DNA of 64,000 bases from Candidatus Latescibacterota bacterium. GTDB taxonomy: Bacteria; JAAXHH01. Location of the stretch: contig JAJEHX010000013.1 of the NCBI GenBank assembly GCA_022823465.1, positions 1-64,000 of the forward strand. The letters are read 5' to 3'. The notes below the pieces were generated by a model. That model worked only from the letters and a program-made list of their open reading frames with translations. It did no database searches and was not told where the DNA came from. The translations under genes and the position numbers were made by a program. This document shows positions 16,531-25,850 of this stretch, in pieces (the stretch's first letter is position 1; each line of letters starts with the position of its first letter).

Positions 16531-19502
16531 TGCAAGAAAAAGCTAGCGTACACTCTTCTATAGCCGAACTCGCGGCTCGCTTCGGCGAGTCCGTGCCCTG
16601 CGCAGGCAACCTGCCGGTCAAGCTCGACGACCCGGACAGTGTCTGGTTCATTGATCAGGGCGCCGTCAATCTGTTCCTGGTCGAATTCAAGGATGGCGTG
16701 GAGCAGGCGGCGCCGCAGCATCTGCTGGCCCGGGAATCGGGCAGGATACTGCCGGGGGTCGCGCCGGACCGGCGAGACCGTGACGAAGACACCACGCTCA
16801 GCATCATTGCCAAAGGACTGCCGGGCACCCTGCTGAAACGTCTGCCGGCTTCCTTGCTGTCCCAGGTGCATCCATCAGAACTGGCAGATCAGACCGACAC
16901 ATGGTTGACCGCCATTACCGAAACGTTGTCGCGTTTTGCCATCCCCCTTCCGCGTCCGACTGCGCTGGCCGAACCCGGTCTGACGCAGACCCTGGCTCCC
17001 TGTACGCTATCCGTACGGCGCGGCGTGGTATGGGTGTCGGAACCGCCGTCCGGAGCAAGCCTGTTCATGGGGATAGTCGACCCTGCGGAACTCGCGGTTG
17101 GAGGCGGTCCGCATGGCCCGCATGATCCGCACGAAGAGGTCATTCCGCTGGCGCGGACAAGCTGGCTCACCCTGTTCGACGAGGCGACGCTGACGGGCCA
17201 ATCCACGGAAACGCTGGCGGAGCAAGGCAAGCTGCTGACGGCGCTTGCCTCCTTTCACGCGGTTGCTTTCACCCTGGAACGCCTGAACCGCCGGCTGGTC
17301 GTGGTCGATGCCGTCAATCTCGAACGTGCGCGGACAGCCAGCCGCCGCACAGCCGAAAGAGCCGCGCGGCAGCGGCTTTTCAATATCTATGACCGTCCGA
17401 TTGACCGGGATGCCAGTGTCGAGGATACGTCTCTGCCGGATGCCCTGCACCTCATCGGTCGGCATGAGGGCATCGATTTCAAGATACCGGCACATTCGGG
17501 TCATTCCGATTCTCCCGTCGGCCTCGTTGACATACTGGACGCTTCAGGCGTGCGGGCCCGGCGCGTGAGATTTAAAGCCGAGGGCAGTTGGTGGCGCGGC
17601 GACAGCAACGCGATGCTGGCGTTCCGGGCCGAGGACGGCCAGCCCGTGGCGCTGCTGCCGGGCATATTCGGGCGGTACCGGGCAATCGACCCGGTCAGCA
17701 AGCGCAGCGTCCGGGTTACGGCGGCCCGCCTGGACCGTACGGTCGCGCTGGCAGAGGAAGCCTGGATGTTCTATCGGCCCTTGCCTATAAGGGACGTCAA
17801 ACCGACGGATCTGCTGCGCATCGCCCTGTGCGGGTCGGCCGCGGATTTTGCGCGGCTGGTCATTGCCGGGCTTCCATACGGCTTGATCAGACTACTCCCG
17901 GCGCTCGCGCTCGGGTTCGTTGCGAATCAATTGGTATCGGCGGGCGGAAGCGCGGAAACGCTCTATGCCGTCGCCGTGGCGGTCGCGGCGTTCGGCCTGC
18001 TCGGCGCCCTGCTGCACCAGTTTCAAAGCACGGCTATGATGCGGCTCGAGGGGCGTTCGGCATCCCGGGTCGAAGCGGCCTTCTGGGACCGTCTCTTGCG
18101 CCTTCCGCCTAGCGTTCTGCACCGCCATCCGGCCGGCAATCTGGCCATGTCGGGCATGACGTTCCAGCAACTCCGCGACGGCTTACGAGGCGCTGTCGCC
18201 GACAGTTTCCTGTCGATCGTTTTTCTGCTTCCGGTTTTTGCGGTCATTTTTTACTACGAGCCCGCCCTCGGTAGCATAACCCTCGCCTTCAGCCTGACTT
18301 CGCTGCTGGTCACCATCGTCCTGGGGTTACGTCAGATTTCACCTTACGGGTGGATGATCAGCGCGTCGCGGCGCGTAGCCGGCCGCCTGTTCCAGATCGT
18401 GGAAGGTATCTCCAAGCTGCGCATGGATAGCGCGGAAGGGTCGGCTTACGCTATCTGGGCGAGGGACTATCGTCAGCAGAAACGCGCGGAGATCGAACTG
18501 GGCGGACTCGAGGGACATTCCCGGGCTTTTGGCGCCGCGCTTCCCTTTCTTGCGGGCGGGGTACTGCTTTTCGGCGTGATCGCCGTGGGAGACCGAGACA
18601 TGATGGTCGGCGATTTTCTTGTCGTCTACACGCTCTTTATCGTTTTTCAGTCGGCCATCTCCCGGCTCGACGAGTCTTTCGGCGCCATCGGCGCCATCCT
18701 GCCGGCCTTCGAGCAGATGCGTCCGTTGCTCTCGGCGGTTCCAGACAACGAGACGGAAGGAGAGCCGGTTGAATACCTGGGTGGGGACATATTGTTCGAC
18801 CACGTTTCCTTTCGCTATGAATCCGACGGTCCGTTGATTCTCGACGACGTTACGATTCACGCCCGTCCCGGCGAATTCGTCGCGATTGCCGGTGAATCCG
18901 GCGCCGGCAAAAGCACCCTGTTCAGGCTCGCCCTCGGTATCGACTGGCCGACAGCCGGCGCGGTGTATTACGACGGACGCGATCTGGGACACCTGAATCT
19001 GAAACAGATCCGAAAAAAAATCGGCGCCGTGCCCCAGTCCGTCGGGCTTCATCCCCAGGATCTCTGGGACAATCTGGTCAGCCACCATGAAGACGTGGCG
19101 ACCGAGGAAGTCTGGGCGGCGGTTCGGACCGCCGAAGTCGAAACACAGATCAAGGGAATGCCCATGGGCATGATGACCATGGTGGGGGCCAGCGGGTCCG
19201 TCCTTTCCGGCGGCGAAAGCCAGCGCGTCACGATAGCCCGTTCGGTGATTGGAAGCCCGCGTGTCATGTTGCTGGACGAGGCGACCAACTGGCTGGATAA
19301 CGATAATCAGGCCAGGATAATGCAGAACATTGCCGCCCTGACTTCCACCCGCGTCGTCATCGCCCACCGCCTGTCCACGCTGGAACAGGCCGATCGCATC
19401 TACGTGTTGAAGGGCGGAAAAGTCGTGCAAAGTGGAACCTTCAGCGAACTCAAGGAGATCGACGGGGTATTCAAAGAACTGATCAGAAGACAAATCGCCT
19501 GA
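16530..19502 (+). CDS. NHLM-type ABC transporter, ATP-binding protein (second subunit)
   Basis: A 990-residue protein with a long N-terminal region (about 1-420) of the kind found in the second NHLM ABC protein: the first 100 residues look like a cyclic-nucleotide-binding-type barrel, followed by a region that ends with the FYRPLP element typical of the family. A membrane domain (about 430-720) and an ATPase follow, with Walker A GESGAGKST (from residue 788), VLSGGESQRVTIARSV and VMLLDEATNWLD. It has no C39 domain and probably forms a heterodimer with the upstream peptidase-transporter. The start codon overlaps the stop of the partner. Together they are expected to export the modified five-residue product. 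Confidence 0.9.
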   Translation: MQEKASVHSSIAELAARFGESVPCAGNLPVKLDDPDSVWFIDQGAVNLFLVEFKDGVEQAAPQHLLARESGRILPGVAPDRRDRDEDTTLSIIAKGLPGTLLKRLPASLLSQVHPSELADQTDTWLTAITETLSRFAIPLPRPTALAEPGLTQTLAPCTLSVRRGVVWVSEPPSGASLFMGIVDPAELAVGGGPHGPHDPHEEVIPLARTSWLTLFDEATLTGQSTETLAEQGKLLTALASFHAVAFTLERLNRRLVVVDAVNLERARTASRRTAERAARQRLFNIYDRPIDRDASVEDTSLPDALHLIGRHEGIDFKIPAHSGHSDSPVGLVDILDASGVRARRVRFKAEGSWWRGDSNAMLAFRAEDGQPVALLPGIFGRYRAIDPVSKRSVRVTAARLDRTVALAEEAWMFYRPLPIRDVKPTDLLRIALCGSAADFARLVIAGLPYGLIRLLPALALGFVANQLVSAGGSAETLYAVAVAVAAFGLLGALLHQFQSTAMMRLEGRSASRVEAAFWDRLLRLPPSVLHRHPAGNLAMSGMTFQQLRDGLRGAVADSFLSIVFLLPVFAVIFYYEPALGSITLAFSLTSLLVTIVLGLRQISPYGWMISASRRVAGRLFQIVEGISKLRMDSAEGSAYAIWARDYRQQKRAEIELGGLEGHSRAFGAALPFLAGGVLLFGVIAVGDRDMMVGDFLVVYTLFIVFQSAISRLDESFGAIGAILPAFEQMRPLLSAVPDNETEGEPVEYLGGDILFDHVSFRYESDGPLILDDVTIHARPGEFVAIAGESGAGKSTLFRLALGIDWPTAGAVYYDGRDLGHLNLKQIRKKIGAVPQSVGLHPQDLWDNLVSHHEDVATEEVWAAVRTAEVETQIKGMPMGMMTMVGASGSVLSGGESQRVTIARSVIGSPRVMLLDEATNWLDNDNQARIMQNIAALTSTRVVIAHRLSTLEQADRIYVLKGGKVVQSGTFSELKEIDGVFKELIRRQIA

Positions 19503-19581
19503 TCCGAATACGCCGATGGCAACCTGGCGGCAAACGTGCGTTCGGGGCCGGAAAGGACCGGCGAAAACGGAGTAGACATCA

Positions 19582-20883
19582 ATGACGAAGCCCTTTGACG
19601 CGCTTGAGTCCCTTCTATCGCGAGCCGGCGACGACCACGACTTCCGGGAACGTCTTCTCGCCAGGCCCAGGGAGACCATCGAAGAGGAACTCGGCGTGAC
19701 GATGGCCGGCGGCCATGAGATACACGTGCACGAAGAGACCTGCACCGCGACGCATCTCGTCCTTCCGCCGCGCAGCAAATACACGAAGGCGGAACGGGAG
19801 GAGGCGAGAACCGGCGCATCATCGCTCGAGTTCCTTCGCAGGACGATGTACGATCCCGCGCCGCCCCTTCGTCCGCCCGAGGGCGAAGCGAAAAGCGTCC
19901 CGGGGCTCGACGGTACCGCCGAGGCGCTTGCAGACGCCGCCAGAGAGAGCATCCGCCGCGGCCTCGAATTCCTGGAATCCACCGTCGACGAAACAGGCGC
20001 ATGGCACTGCATCCGGTTCAACGTGGCCGACCCGAGTATCCCGCGGCATTTCGAAAAACCCGCCTTCATAACGGCTTACTGCGTCCTCGCCCTGGAACGC
20101 TGCCGGGAGGAGCGGGCCCGGTCTATCTGCGCCGCGGGCAGGGCGTATCTTGCCAGCACTGTCGAATACCCCGGATTCTGGCGTTACTACCGCCATCTGC
20201 CCCAGGATCTCGACAGCACCACGCTTTCTTCGCTCGTGATTGGAACGCACCCCTGGATTTTATTGGGGAGAAACGTTCCGCAGATACTTGCAAATCGCGA
20301 CGCGGAAGGCCGCTTCATGACCTGGATGCTGACGGAAGACGAACCCGACGTCGTGTCGCGCTTTCGCATCGAAGCCGATCCCGTCGTCAATGCGAATGTC
20401 ATCGCCTATCTCGGCGACCGCCCGGAAACCAGGGATGCCCAACGGTGGCTGGAAGCGCTGATAACCGACGGCGATCTCGAGGGGTCGTCCAAATGGTATC
20501 CCGACGAGGTGGCCATTTACTATGCAATCGCCCGCGCCATGCGTCGCGCCAGGCCCGCGCTGGAAAGTTTGGGGCCGGTCCTTGCGGACCGCGTCCTGGG
20601 CTTACGGGACGACAATGGGGATTACAGCAACACCCTTCAATCCGCCCAGGCCGTGTCGGCGCTCCACGAAGTCGGGGGTCTCGACCACATCGACGCGAAA
20701 CGCCAGGCGAATAGACTTTTAAGCTCCCAGCGCGAGGACGGCAGCTGGCCGGAACTTCTCGCTTTTGGTGACCAATCGTTGAAGTGGGGCGCAGTAGGAC
20801 AGATTGGACACGGCTCCGAAGCCGTGACCTCTGCGTTCTGTATCGAAGCGCTTGAGCGTCTCGTCACATCCCTGCGAACGTGA
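19582..20883 (+). CDS. NHLP-type leader fused to a terpene-cyclase-like alpha-toroid
   Basis: A 433-residue protein in two parts. Residues 1-75 closely follow the RiPP precursor leader encoded at 27112-27363: DFRERLLARPRETIEEEL against DFRQKLLADPKSTICEEL, then V/ITM, IHVHE against IQVHE, and the shared LPP. Residues 110-433 resemble the prenyltransferase/squalene-cyclase repeat fold: GAWHC, a DLDST element (residues 209-213) like the class II cyclase DxDDT motif but with Ser for the third Asp, and a QREDGSW QW-type motif near the end. There is no core peptide after the leader part. Possible roles are lipid or terpenoid tailoring of the peptide, with the leader copy used as a docking tag for the shared machinery. 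The start follows a weak GGAG. The combination is, to my knowledge, unusual. Confidence 0.75.
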   Translation: MTKPFDALESLLSRAGDDHDFRERLLARPRETIEEELGVTMAGGHEIHVHEETCTATHLVLPPRSKYTKAEREEARTGASSLEFLRRTMYDPAPPLRPPEGEAKSVPGLDGTAEALADAARESIRRGLEFLESTVDETGAWHCIRFNVADPSIPRHFEKPAFITAYCVLALERCREERARSICAAGRAYLASTVEYPGFWRYYRHLPQDLDSTTLSSLVIGTHPWILLGRNVPQILANRDAEGRFMTWMLTEDEPDVVSRFRIEADPVVNANVIAYLGDRPETRDAQRWLEALITDGDLEGSSKWYPDEVAIYYAIARAMRRARPALESLGPVLADRVLGLRDDNGDYSNTLQSAQAVSALHEVGGLDHIDAKRQANRLLSSQREDGSWPELLAFGDQSLKWGAVGQIGHGSEAVTSAFCIEALERLVTSLRT

Positions 20884-20961
20884 ATCCTTCCGTTCCAGGC
20901 AGTTCGTGGCGGACAACTTCCTGCGTAGGTGTTCAGTAATGCTTACTTAGGAGGACATGCC

Positions 20962-23355
20962 ATGTCACAAAACAGTTCCGCTGCAGTCAGTGGCGCCGAC
21001 CCGGGCAGCGCCGAAGCCACCCGGCAGATCGAACCGTCGGTTCTGACCGCGCTACCCCATTATCTGCCGCTCGGCGTTTTTCCGTTGATCATCCTCGCCG
21101 CGCTGTATGGCGGCTGGTGGTTGCTGCCGCCCCTGGTGTTCATGAGTCTTTCCTGGTCCTTTGACCGGGTATTTGGCCGGGACGGACGCAGCATGGATCC
21201 CTGGAGCACACCGAAACACCGGCTGATCTGGCACAATCTCCCGGTCTGGACGTGGGCGTTTCTGTGGCCGCCGACGCTCGTTTTCGGTGTCTGGCAGATC
21301 CTGGTGACGGGCCAGTTCCTGTGGTGGGAAAGCGTACTGCTGGCGATCATATTGACGATGGAAGCCCAGGCCGTATTCGTCGTCGGCCACGAACTGATTC
21401 ACCGGCGCACGTCATGGGAACGCCGGATCGGGGAATTCCTGCTTTCCTCCTGCTCCTATCCGCAGTACGCCACGGAACACGTGTATATCCATCATGCCCT
21501 GGTCGGCACGCCCCATGACGTGGGGTCCGCTCCCAAGGGCGAGAGTTTCTGGAAGTACATGCCCAAGGAAATCGCCAGCAACCTCGTCAATTCCTGGGAA
21601 GTCGCGCGGGACCGCCTGGGACGTCGCCGCCTGACCATGTGGCATTTCAGCAATCCTTTCTGGCGCTACGGCATCGGGGTCGCCTTCTGGTACGGACTGG
21701 TCTTCTGGATGGGCGGGATATGGGCCGTTCCGGTCTTTGCCTTCCTCGGTCTTTCCTGCGTCTTTTCCATGAAGATCAGCAACTACTTCCAGCACTACGG
21801 CCTGCGCCGGGTCCGCCTCGAAAACGGCCGCTGGGAAAAGATCATGCCCCGGCACTCCTGGAGCGCCGACTGGAAGTTCAGCAACTGGATGCTGTTCAAT
21901 GCCCAGCGCCATGCGGATCATCATGCCGTGGCGTCCCGCCAGTATCCCCTGCTGCAGGTCAGCAGCCTCGACGAATCGCCGGAACTGCCGGGAACCTATT
22001 CCGATATGATGAACATCGTGCTGAAGCCCAAGAAATGGTTCGAGAAGATGGACCCGCTGGTGGACCAGTGGCGGAAGCACTTTTACCCGGATATCGAGGA
22101 CTGGAGTCCCTACGACAGTTCGCTTGCCGCCGCCCGCCCCGACGCCTTCGACGCGATCGTCGAGATCTTCGGCGCCGCCCCGAGACTTGCGAAACGAGTT
22201 GAACGGAACCCGGAACTCCTGGATAACCTGCAGGATCAGGAATTCCTCGATCTCGACCTGCCGAAGGGATTTGAGCAGGATGAGGAATTCGAGTCGATCG
22301 CGCGGCGCGGGCTTGCAAGAGTGTACTGGACATTCGAAATGGGCGTTCGGGAAATGAAGGAACTGATCGTCGAGCTGCCCGTGGTCGATGCCGGGGAAAC
22401 CGCTGAAATCGTGCGGAACTGGTCGAACGACAGGGCCTTCCAGATCGGTATGCACGTGGTGCGGGGAAACCTGTTGCCGGCTGAAGCGGCCACCGCGTTG
22501 TCGAACCTGGCCGAGGCATCGGTTTCGACCGTGCTATCCTCCGTGGTCGCGGACCTTACCGAAAAGTACGGGGCGCTGAGCGTGGGCGAGGTCGCCGCCG
22601 TTTTCCTGGGCGACCTGGCCAGCAGGGAGGCCTATCCCGGCGTTGCGATGGATATGATGCTCGTCCATGACGGCCGCGAGTTTCGCGAGAATGAACGCAT
22701 GTGCCGGAGTTTCCGAAAGGCCCTGGGCGACCTTGCTCAGGACAGCCTGTTGTTCTCCCCCACCAGACCCTACCCCTTCCCCGCGTTGCCGCTTTCTAAT
22801 CTGGCCGAACTTGCAGGAGCTTCGGCTCCCGGCGATATTCCGGTCCTCACGAGGGCTCGGTGCGTGTTCGCGTCCAATGGTTCCGACATCGGCAGCCGCT
22901 TCGACGCCGCGCGGCGCGAAGTCCTGGTCGGGTGCGGCGCGAAGGAGTCTTTGCTGGCCCGGTCGAACGAGCAGCCGGAAGACCGCGCCGACACGGGCGC
23001 GTCCGCGTACGCACGGATGCGCGGCGGGCTGGACGATGTAGAGCGGGCCGCGCGATACCTTCAGCTGGCAAATGGTGGCTCCCATCTTGAAGATCCGGCG
23101 CCGACAGCCGCCGCGGTCTTCGAAGCCGCTGGCGACGAGCCGCTGGCGCAGGCCGCAAAACTGTGGCGTGACCTGCAGGGCGTCATGCGCCTTGTCGGAG
23201 AGGATGGATTTGACGTGGCGGAGGCGGGACCGAAGGTCAGATCTCTCGTGGCGAACGCTTGCGAGCAGGCCGATTTCGATGCGCTGACGTCGGCGGTCGC
23301 CGAAACCGCATCCCGCGCCGCCGCCCGGATCGACAGGCTTGTTCCAGGCGCATGA
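20962..23355 (+). CDS. AlkB-type alkane hydroxylase fused to a GlnE-like nucleotidyltransferase domain
   Basis: A 797-residue fusion. Residues 30-385 are an alkane 1-monooxygenase-like membrane di-iron domain: GHELIHRR (His143, His147), EHVYIHH (His173, His177, His178), NYFQHYG (His278) and QRHADHH (His317, His320, His321), with several hydrophobic helices. Residues 395-797 resemble glutamine synthetase adenylyltransferase: RVERNPELLDNL and then GDLASREAYPGVAMDMML, which lines up with the GlnE motif 'G.LGGREL..SSDIDL'. The first catalytic Asp position is Ala562; the second, Asp564, is kept, so nucleotidyl transfer is doubtful. AGGAGG lies seven bases before the ATG. The stop overlaps the next start (ATGA). 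It probably oxidises an aliphatic carbon of the peptide or of a lipid partner. Confidence 0.78.
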   Translation: MSQNSSAAVSGADPGSAEATRQIEPSVLTALPHYLPLGVFPLIILAALYGGWWLLPPLVFMSLSWSFDRVFGRDGRSMDPWSTPKHRLIWHNLPVWTWAFLWPPTLVFGVWQILVTGQFLWWESVLLAIILTMEAQAVFVVGHELIHRRTSWERRIGEFLLSSCSYPQYATEHVYIHHALVGTPHDVGSAPKGESFWKYMPKEIASNLVNSWEVARDRLGRRRLTMWHFSNPFWRYGIGVAFWYGLVFWMGGIWAVPVFAFLGLSCVFSMKISNYFQHYGLRRVRLENGRWEKIMPRHSWSADWKFSNWMLFNAQRHADHHAVASRQYPLLQVSSLDESPELPGTYSDMMNIVLKPKKWFEKMDPLVDQWRKHFYPDIEDWSPYDSSLAAARPDAFDAIVEIFGAAPRLAKRVERNPELLDNLQDQEFLDLDLPKGFEQDEEFESIARRGLARVYWTFEMGVREMKELIVELPVVDAGETAEIVRNWSNDRAFQIGMHVVRGNLLPAEAATALSNLAEASVSTVLSSVVADLTEKYGALSVGEVAAVFLGDLASREAYPGVAMDMMLVHDGREFRENERMCRSFRKALGDLAQDSLLFSPTRPYPFPALPLSNLAELAGASAPGDIPVLTRARCVFASNGSDIGSRFDAARREVLVGCGAKESLLARSNEQPEDRADTGASAYARMRGGLDDVERAARYLQLANGGSHLEDPAPTAAAVFEAAGDEPLAQAAKLWRDLQGVMRLVGEDGFDVAEAGPKVRSLVANACEQADFDALTSAVAETASRAAARIDRLVPGA

Positions 23356-25841
23356 TGGCGCCGACTGAGCCGACGCGGAACCCCCGGATCCCTGAGCAGA
23401 CGAAAATGGATTCCCGCAGCGGACAATTGACGAGAACGACACCTGCGGACAGGGGCCACGTCGATCTTCCCGCCCTTGCCCCGCACCTGGTCTGCCACGT
23501 CATTGGCGAGCAGCAGATCCTACTGGTTTCCGAATCCTTCGATACGCTGCTGCACGGCGGCCTGTATTGTGACCTGCTGCCGCTGCTCGACGGCCGGCGT
23601 CCGCTCGCCGGGATTGTCGCCGATCTCGAGGAGCGCTATGCCGCCGCCGATGTGCACTCGGCTGTTGTTTCGCTCTCCGGCAGGGGCTATGTCGTCTCCG
23701 CCAATCATGGCATGGACCGGGACCGGGCGGCCTACTGGTCGTCCCTCGGCGCATCGCCCCGATGGGTTGAACAACGGCTGGCGGAATCGCGCATCGCGGT
23801 CGAAGGCGACGACGGCCGGTTGGTCCGGCACCTGGTAAAGAGCGGCGCGGGCCTGGCGAGTGGTGGTCCTGACTCAAGCGGCGCCGGAGTAGCAAGTGGC
23901 GGTCCCCGGCTCACTGTTTTCGTCTGCGACGATTACCTCGAAGCACGATTTGCCGACGTGAATCGGCGCCGGCTTGAGGCGAAAGCGCCGTGGCTGCTGT
24001 TACGGCCGCGCGGCATGGAGGCCCTGTTCGGCCCCGTCTTCCGCGCCGACAGGCAGGGACCCTGCTGGGACTGTCTGGCCAACCGCCTGCGCAATCATAA
24101 GGAGGTTCATGGTTTCCTGCGCCACGTTGCCGGCGAGGAAGCCGCCTTCAAGCCTTTCGCCGCCGAGCCCGCGGCACTGGAGGCGGTATACGGGCTGATC
24201 GCGGCGGAGATCGTCAAATGGCTGGTACTGGACGAGGCGGCCCCGCTCCACGAGCAGGCGATCTCGATGCATGTCGGCGCCTTCGCAAGTTCGAAGCACC
24301 TGGTAATGCGCCGGCCGCAGTGCCCGGCCTGTGGAGACGAAGCGTTGCACCGGCCGGACCGGCCGCCGGCGCCGCTGTGCCTGAAGGCGAGTCCCAAACC
24401 CCATCGCAACAGCGGCGGGGCGCGGGCCGTGACGCCGGAAGCCACGCTGGCGAAATATCGTCACCTTGTGAGCCCGATAAGCGGCGTCGTAACCTGGCTA
24501 ACGCGCACCACCGATGAGGACGATTCCTGGCTGCATGTCCACTGGGCCGGAAGCAATCCCGCCATGCGAAGCCGGAGCCTGAGTTCGCTCAGGCGGAGCC
24601 TGCGCAGCAAGAGCGCCGGCAAAGGCAGCACGCGGGAACAGTCCGAGGTCAGCGCCCTCTGCGAGGCGATCGAGCGTTATTCAGGCGCCTATTACGGAGA
24701 CGAGATCCGTATCCGCGGGCGATTCATCGATTTCGCCGCAGAAGACGCGGCGGTCCATCCCAACGATGTGCAGTTGTTCAGCGACCATCAGCTCGACAAT
24801 GCGGAAAGCATCAACGCGAAAGGCCACCCATACAACATCGTCCCGCCGCGTCTCGATCCCGATGCCGAAATCGACTGGACCCCTGTGTGGTCCTTTACGC
24901 AGCGGCGGCATCGATATCTTCCGACGTCAATGCTCTACGGCATGTCCGCCGAACAGCGTGGCGTCGCCGATCTGATTGCCGATTCCAACGGCTGCGCCGC
25001 GGGGAACACGCTGGAGGAGGCCATCCTGCAGGGTTTCTACGAACTGGTCGAGCGCGATGCCTTCGCCATCTGGTGGTATAACCGGCTGAGGGTGCCCGGG
25101 GTCGACCTTGCCAGCTTTGACGACGAATTCCTGGCATCGGCCGCGGATTACTACGGCCGCTGCGAGCGGGAAGTGTGGATGCTCGACGTTACTTCCGATA
25201 TCGGCATTCCTTCCTTCGTAGCGCTCTCGCGCAGACCGGACGCGGAATCCGAGGACATCATATACGGCGCCGGCGCCCATGCCGACCCGAGACTGGCGGC
25301 CCTGCGAGCGGTTTGCGAACTGAACCAGTGCCTTACCTGGCTGCCCCGTCCCGGCGGAGGAAGCGGGCGGGATGATCCCTCTGGCAGGCCTGGTCCGCCT
25401 GTTCAGCAAGGTCCGCCCAGTCAGCCCGGTATGCAAAGCCGGTCCAGTCAGTCCGGTCCGACCGCCCGGCCCATGATCGACGATCCATTCGCCCTGAACT
25501 GGTGGAAGACGGCCCGCATCGCCGACTGTTCCTGGCTCGTGCCGGAAACGGACACTCCGTGCAAGCAAGTCGCACAGTATCCGGTGATCGAAACCACGGA
25601 CTCGCGGGACGACGTGGAACATTGCAGGGCGCTGGTCGAAGCCAGGGGCATGGAGTTCCTCGTGCTGGACCAGACCCGGCCGGACATCGGCATGCCGGTT
25701 GCGCGTGTCATCGTGCCGGGCATGCGCCATTTCTGGGCAAGATTCGCGCCCGGGCGCCTGTACGACGTGCCCGTCGCCATGGGCTTTCGCAAGCACCCCC
25801 TGGCCGAAGCCGATTTGAATCCCGCGCCTGTAATCGCGTAA
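23352..25841 (+). CDS. Fused E1-like leader-binding / YcaO azoline cyclodehydratase
   Basis: An 829-residue fusion. Residues 1-360 are the E1-like partner of azole RiPP pathways (leader-binding winged-helix region, then a Zn site of two CxxC pairs: Cys238/Cys241 in GPCWDCLANRL and Cys324/Cys327 in PQCPACGD). Residues 370-829 are a YcaO domain with the ATP-site motifs SEVSALCEAIERYSGAYY, DSNGCAAGNTLEEAI and LVERDAFAIWWYNR. The family uses ATP to cyclise Cys/Ser/Thr onto the preceding amide. The precursor here ends in three Cys before Trp, an obvious target. A Gly/Pro/Ser/Gln-rich insert of about 40 residues (near 675-712) interrupts the YcaO domain. The C-terminus NPAPVIA is a poor version of the usual PxPxP. 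The ATG at 23352 overlaps the previous stop. Confidence 0.88.
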   Translation: MMAPTEPTRNPRIPEQTKMDSRSGQLTRTTPADRGHVDLPALAPHLVCHVIGEQQILLVSESFDTLLHGGLYCDLLPLLDGRRPLAGIVADLEERYAAADVHSAVVSLSGRGYVVSANHGMDRDRAAYWSSLGASPRWVEQRLAESRIAVEGDDGRLVRHLVKSGAGLASGGPDSSGAGVASGGPRLTVFVCDDYLEARFADVNRRRLEAKAPWLLLRPRGMEALFGPVFRADRQGPCWDCLANRLRNHKEVHGFLRHVAGEEAAFKPFAAEPAALEAVYGLIAAEIVKWLVLDEAAPLHEQAISMHVGAFASSKHLVMRRPQCPACGDEALHRPDRPPAPLCLKASPKPHRNSGGARAVTPEATLAKYRHLVSPISGVVTWLTRTTDEDDSWLHVHWAGSNPAMRSRSLSSLRRSLRSKSAGKGSTREQSEVSALCEAIERYSGAYYGDEIRIRGRFIDFAAEDAAVHPNDVQLFSDHQLDNAESINAKGHPYNIVPPRLDPDAEIDWTPVWSFTQRRHRYLPTSMLYGMSAEQRGVADLIADSNGCAAGNTLEEAILQGFYELVERDAFAIWWYNRLRVPGVDLASFDDEFLASAADYYGRCEREVWMLDVTSDIGIPSFVALSRRPDAESEDIIYGAGAHADPRLAALRAVCELNQCLTWLPRPGGGSGRDDPSGRPGPPVQQGPPSQPGMQSRSSQSGPTARPMIDDPFALNWWKTARIADCSWLVPETDTPCKQVAQYPVIETTDSRDDVEHCRALVEARGMEFLVLDQTRPDIGMPVARVIVPGMRHFWARFAPGRLYDVPVAMGFRKHPLAEADLNPAPVIA

Positions 25842-25850
25842 GGAGCCGAT

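Noticed and set aside
18339-20069. 576-residue minus-strand open frame over the ABC transporter and toroid genes
   Set aside because: It covers the ends of two plus-strand genes with clear motifs, and has no domain or ribosome site of its own.
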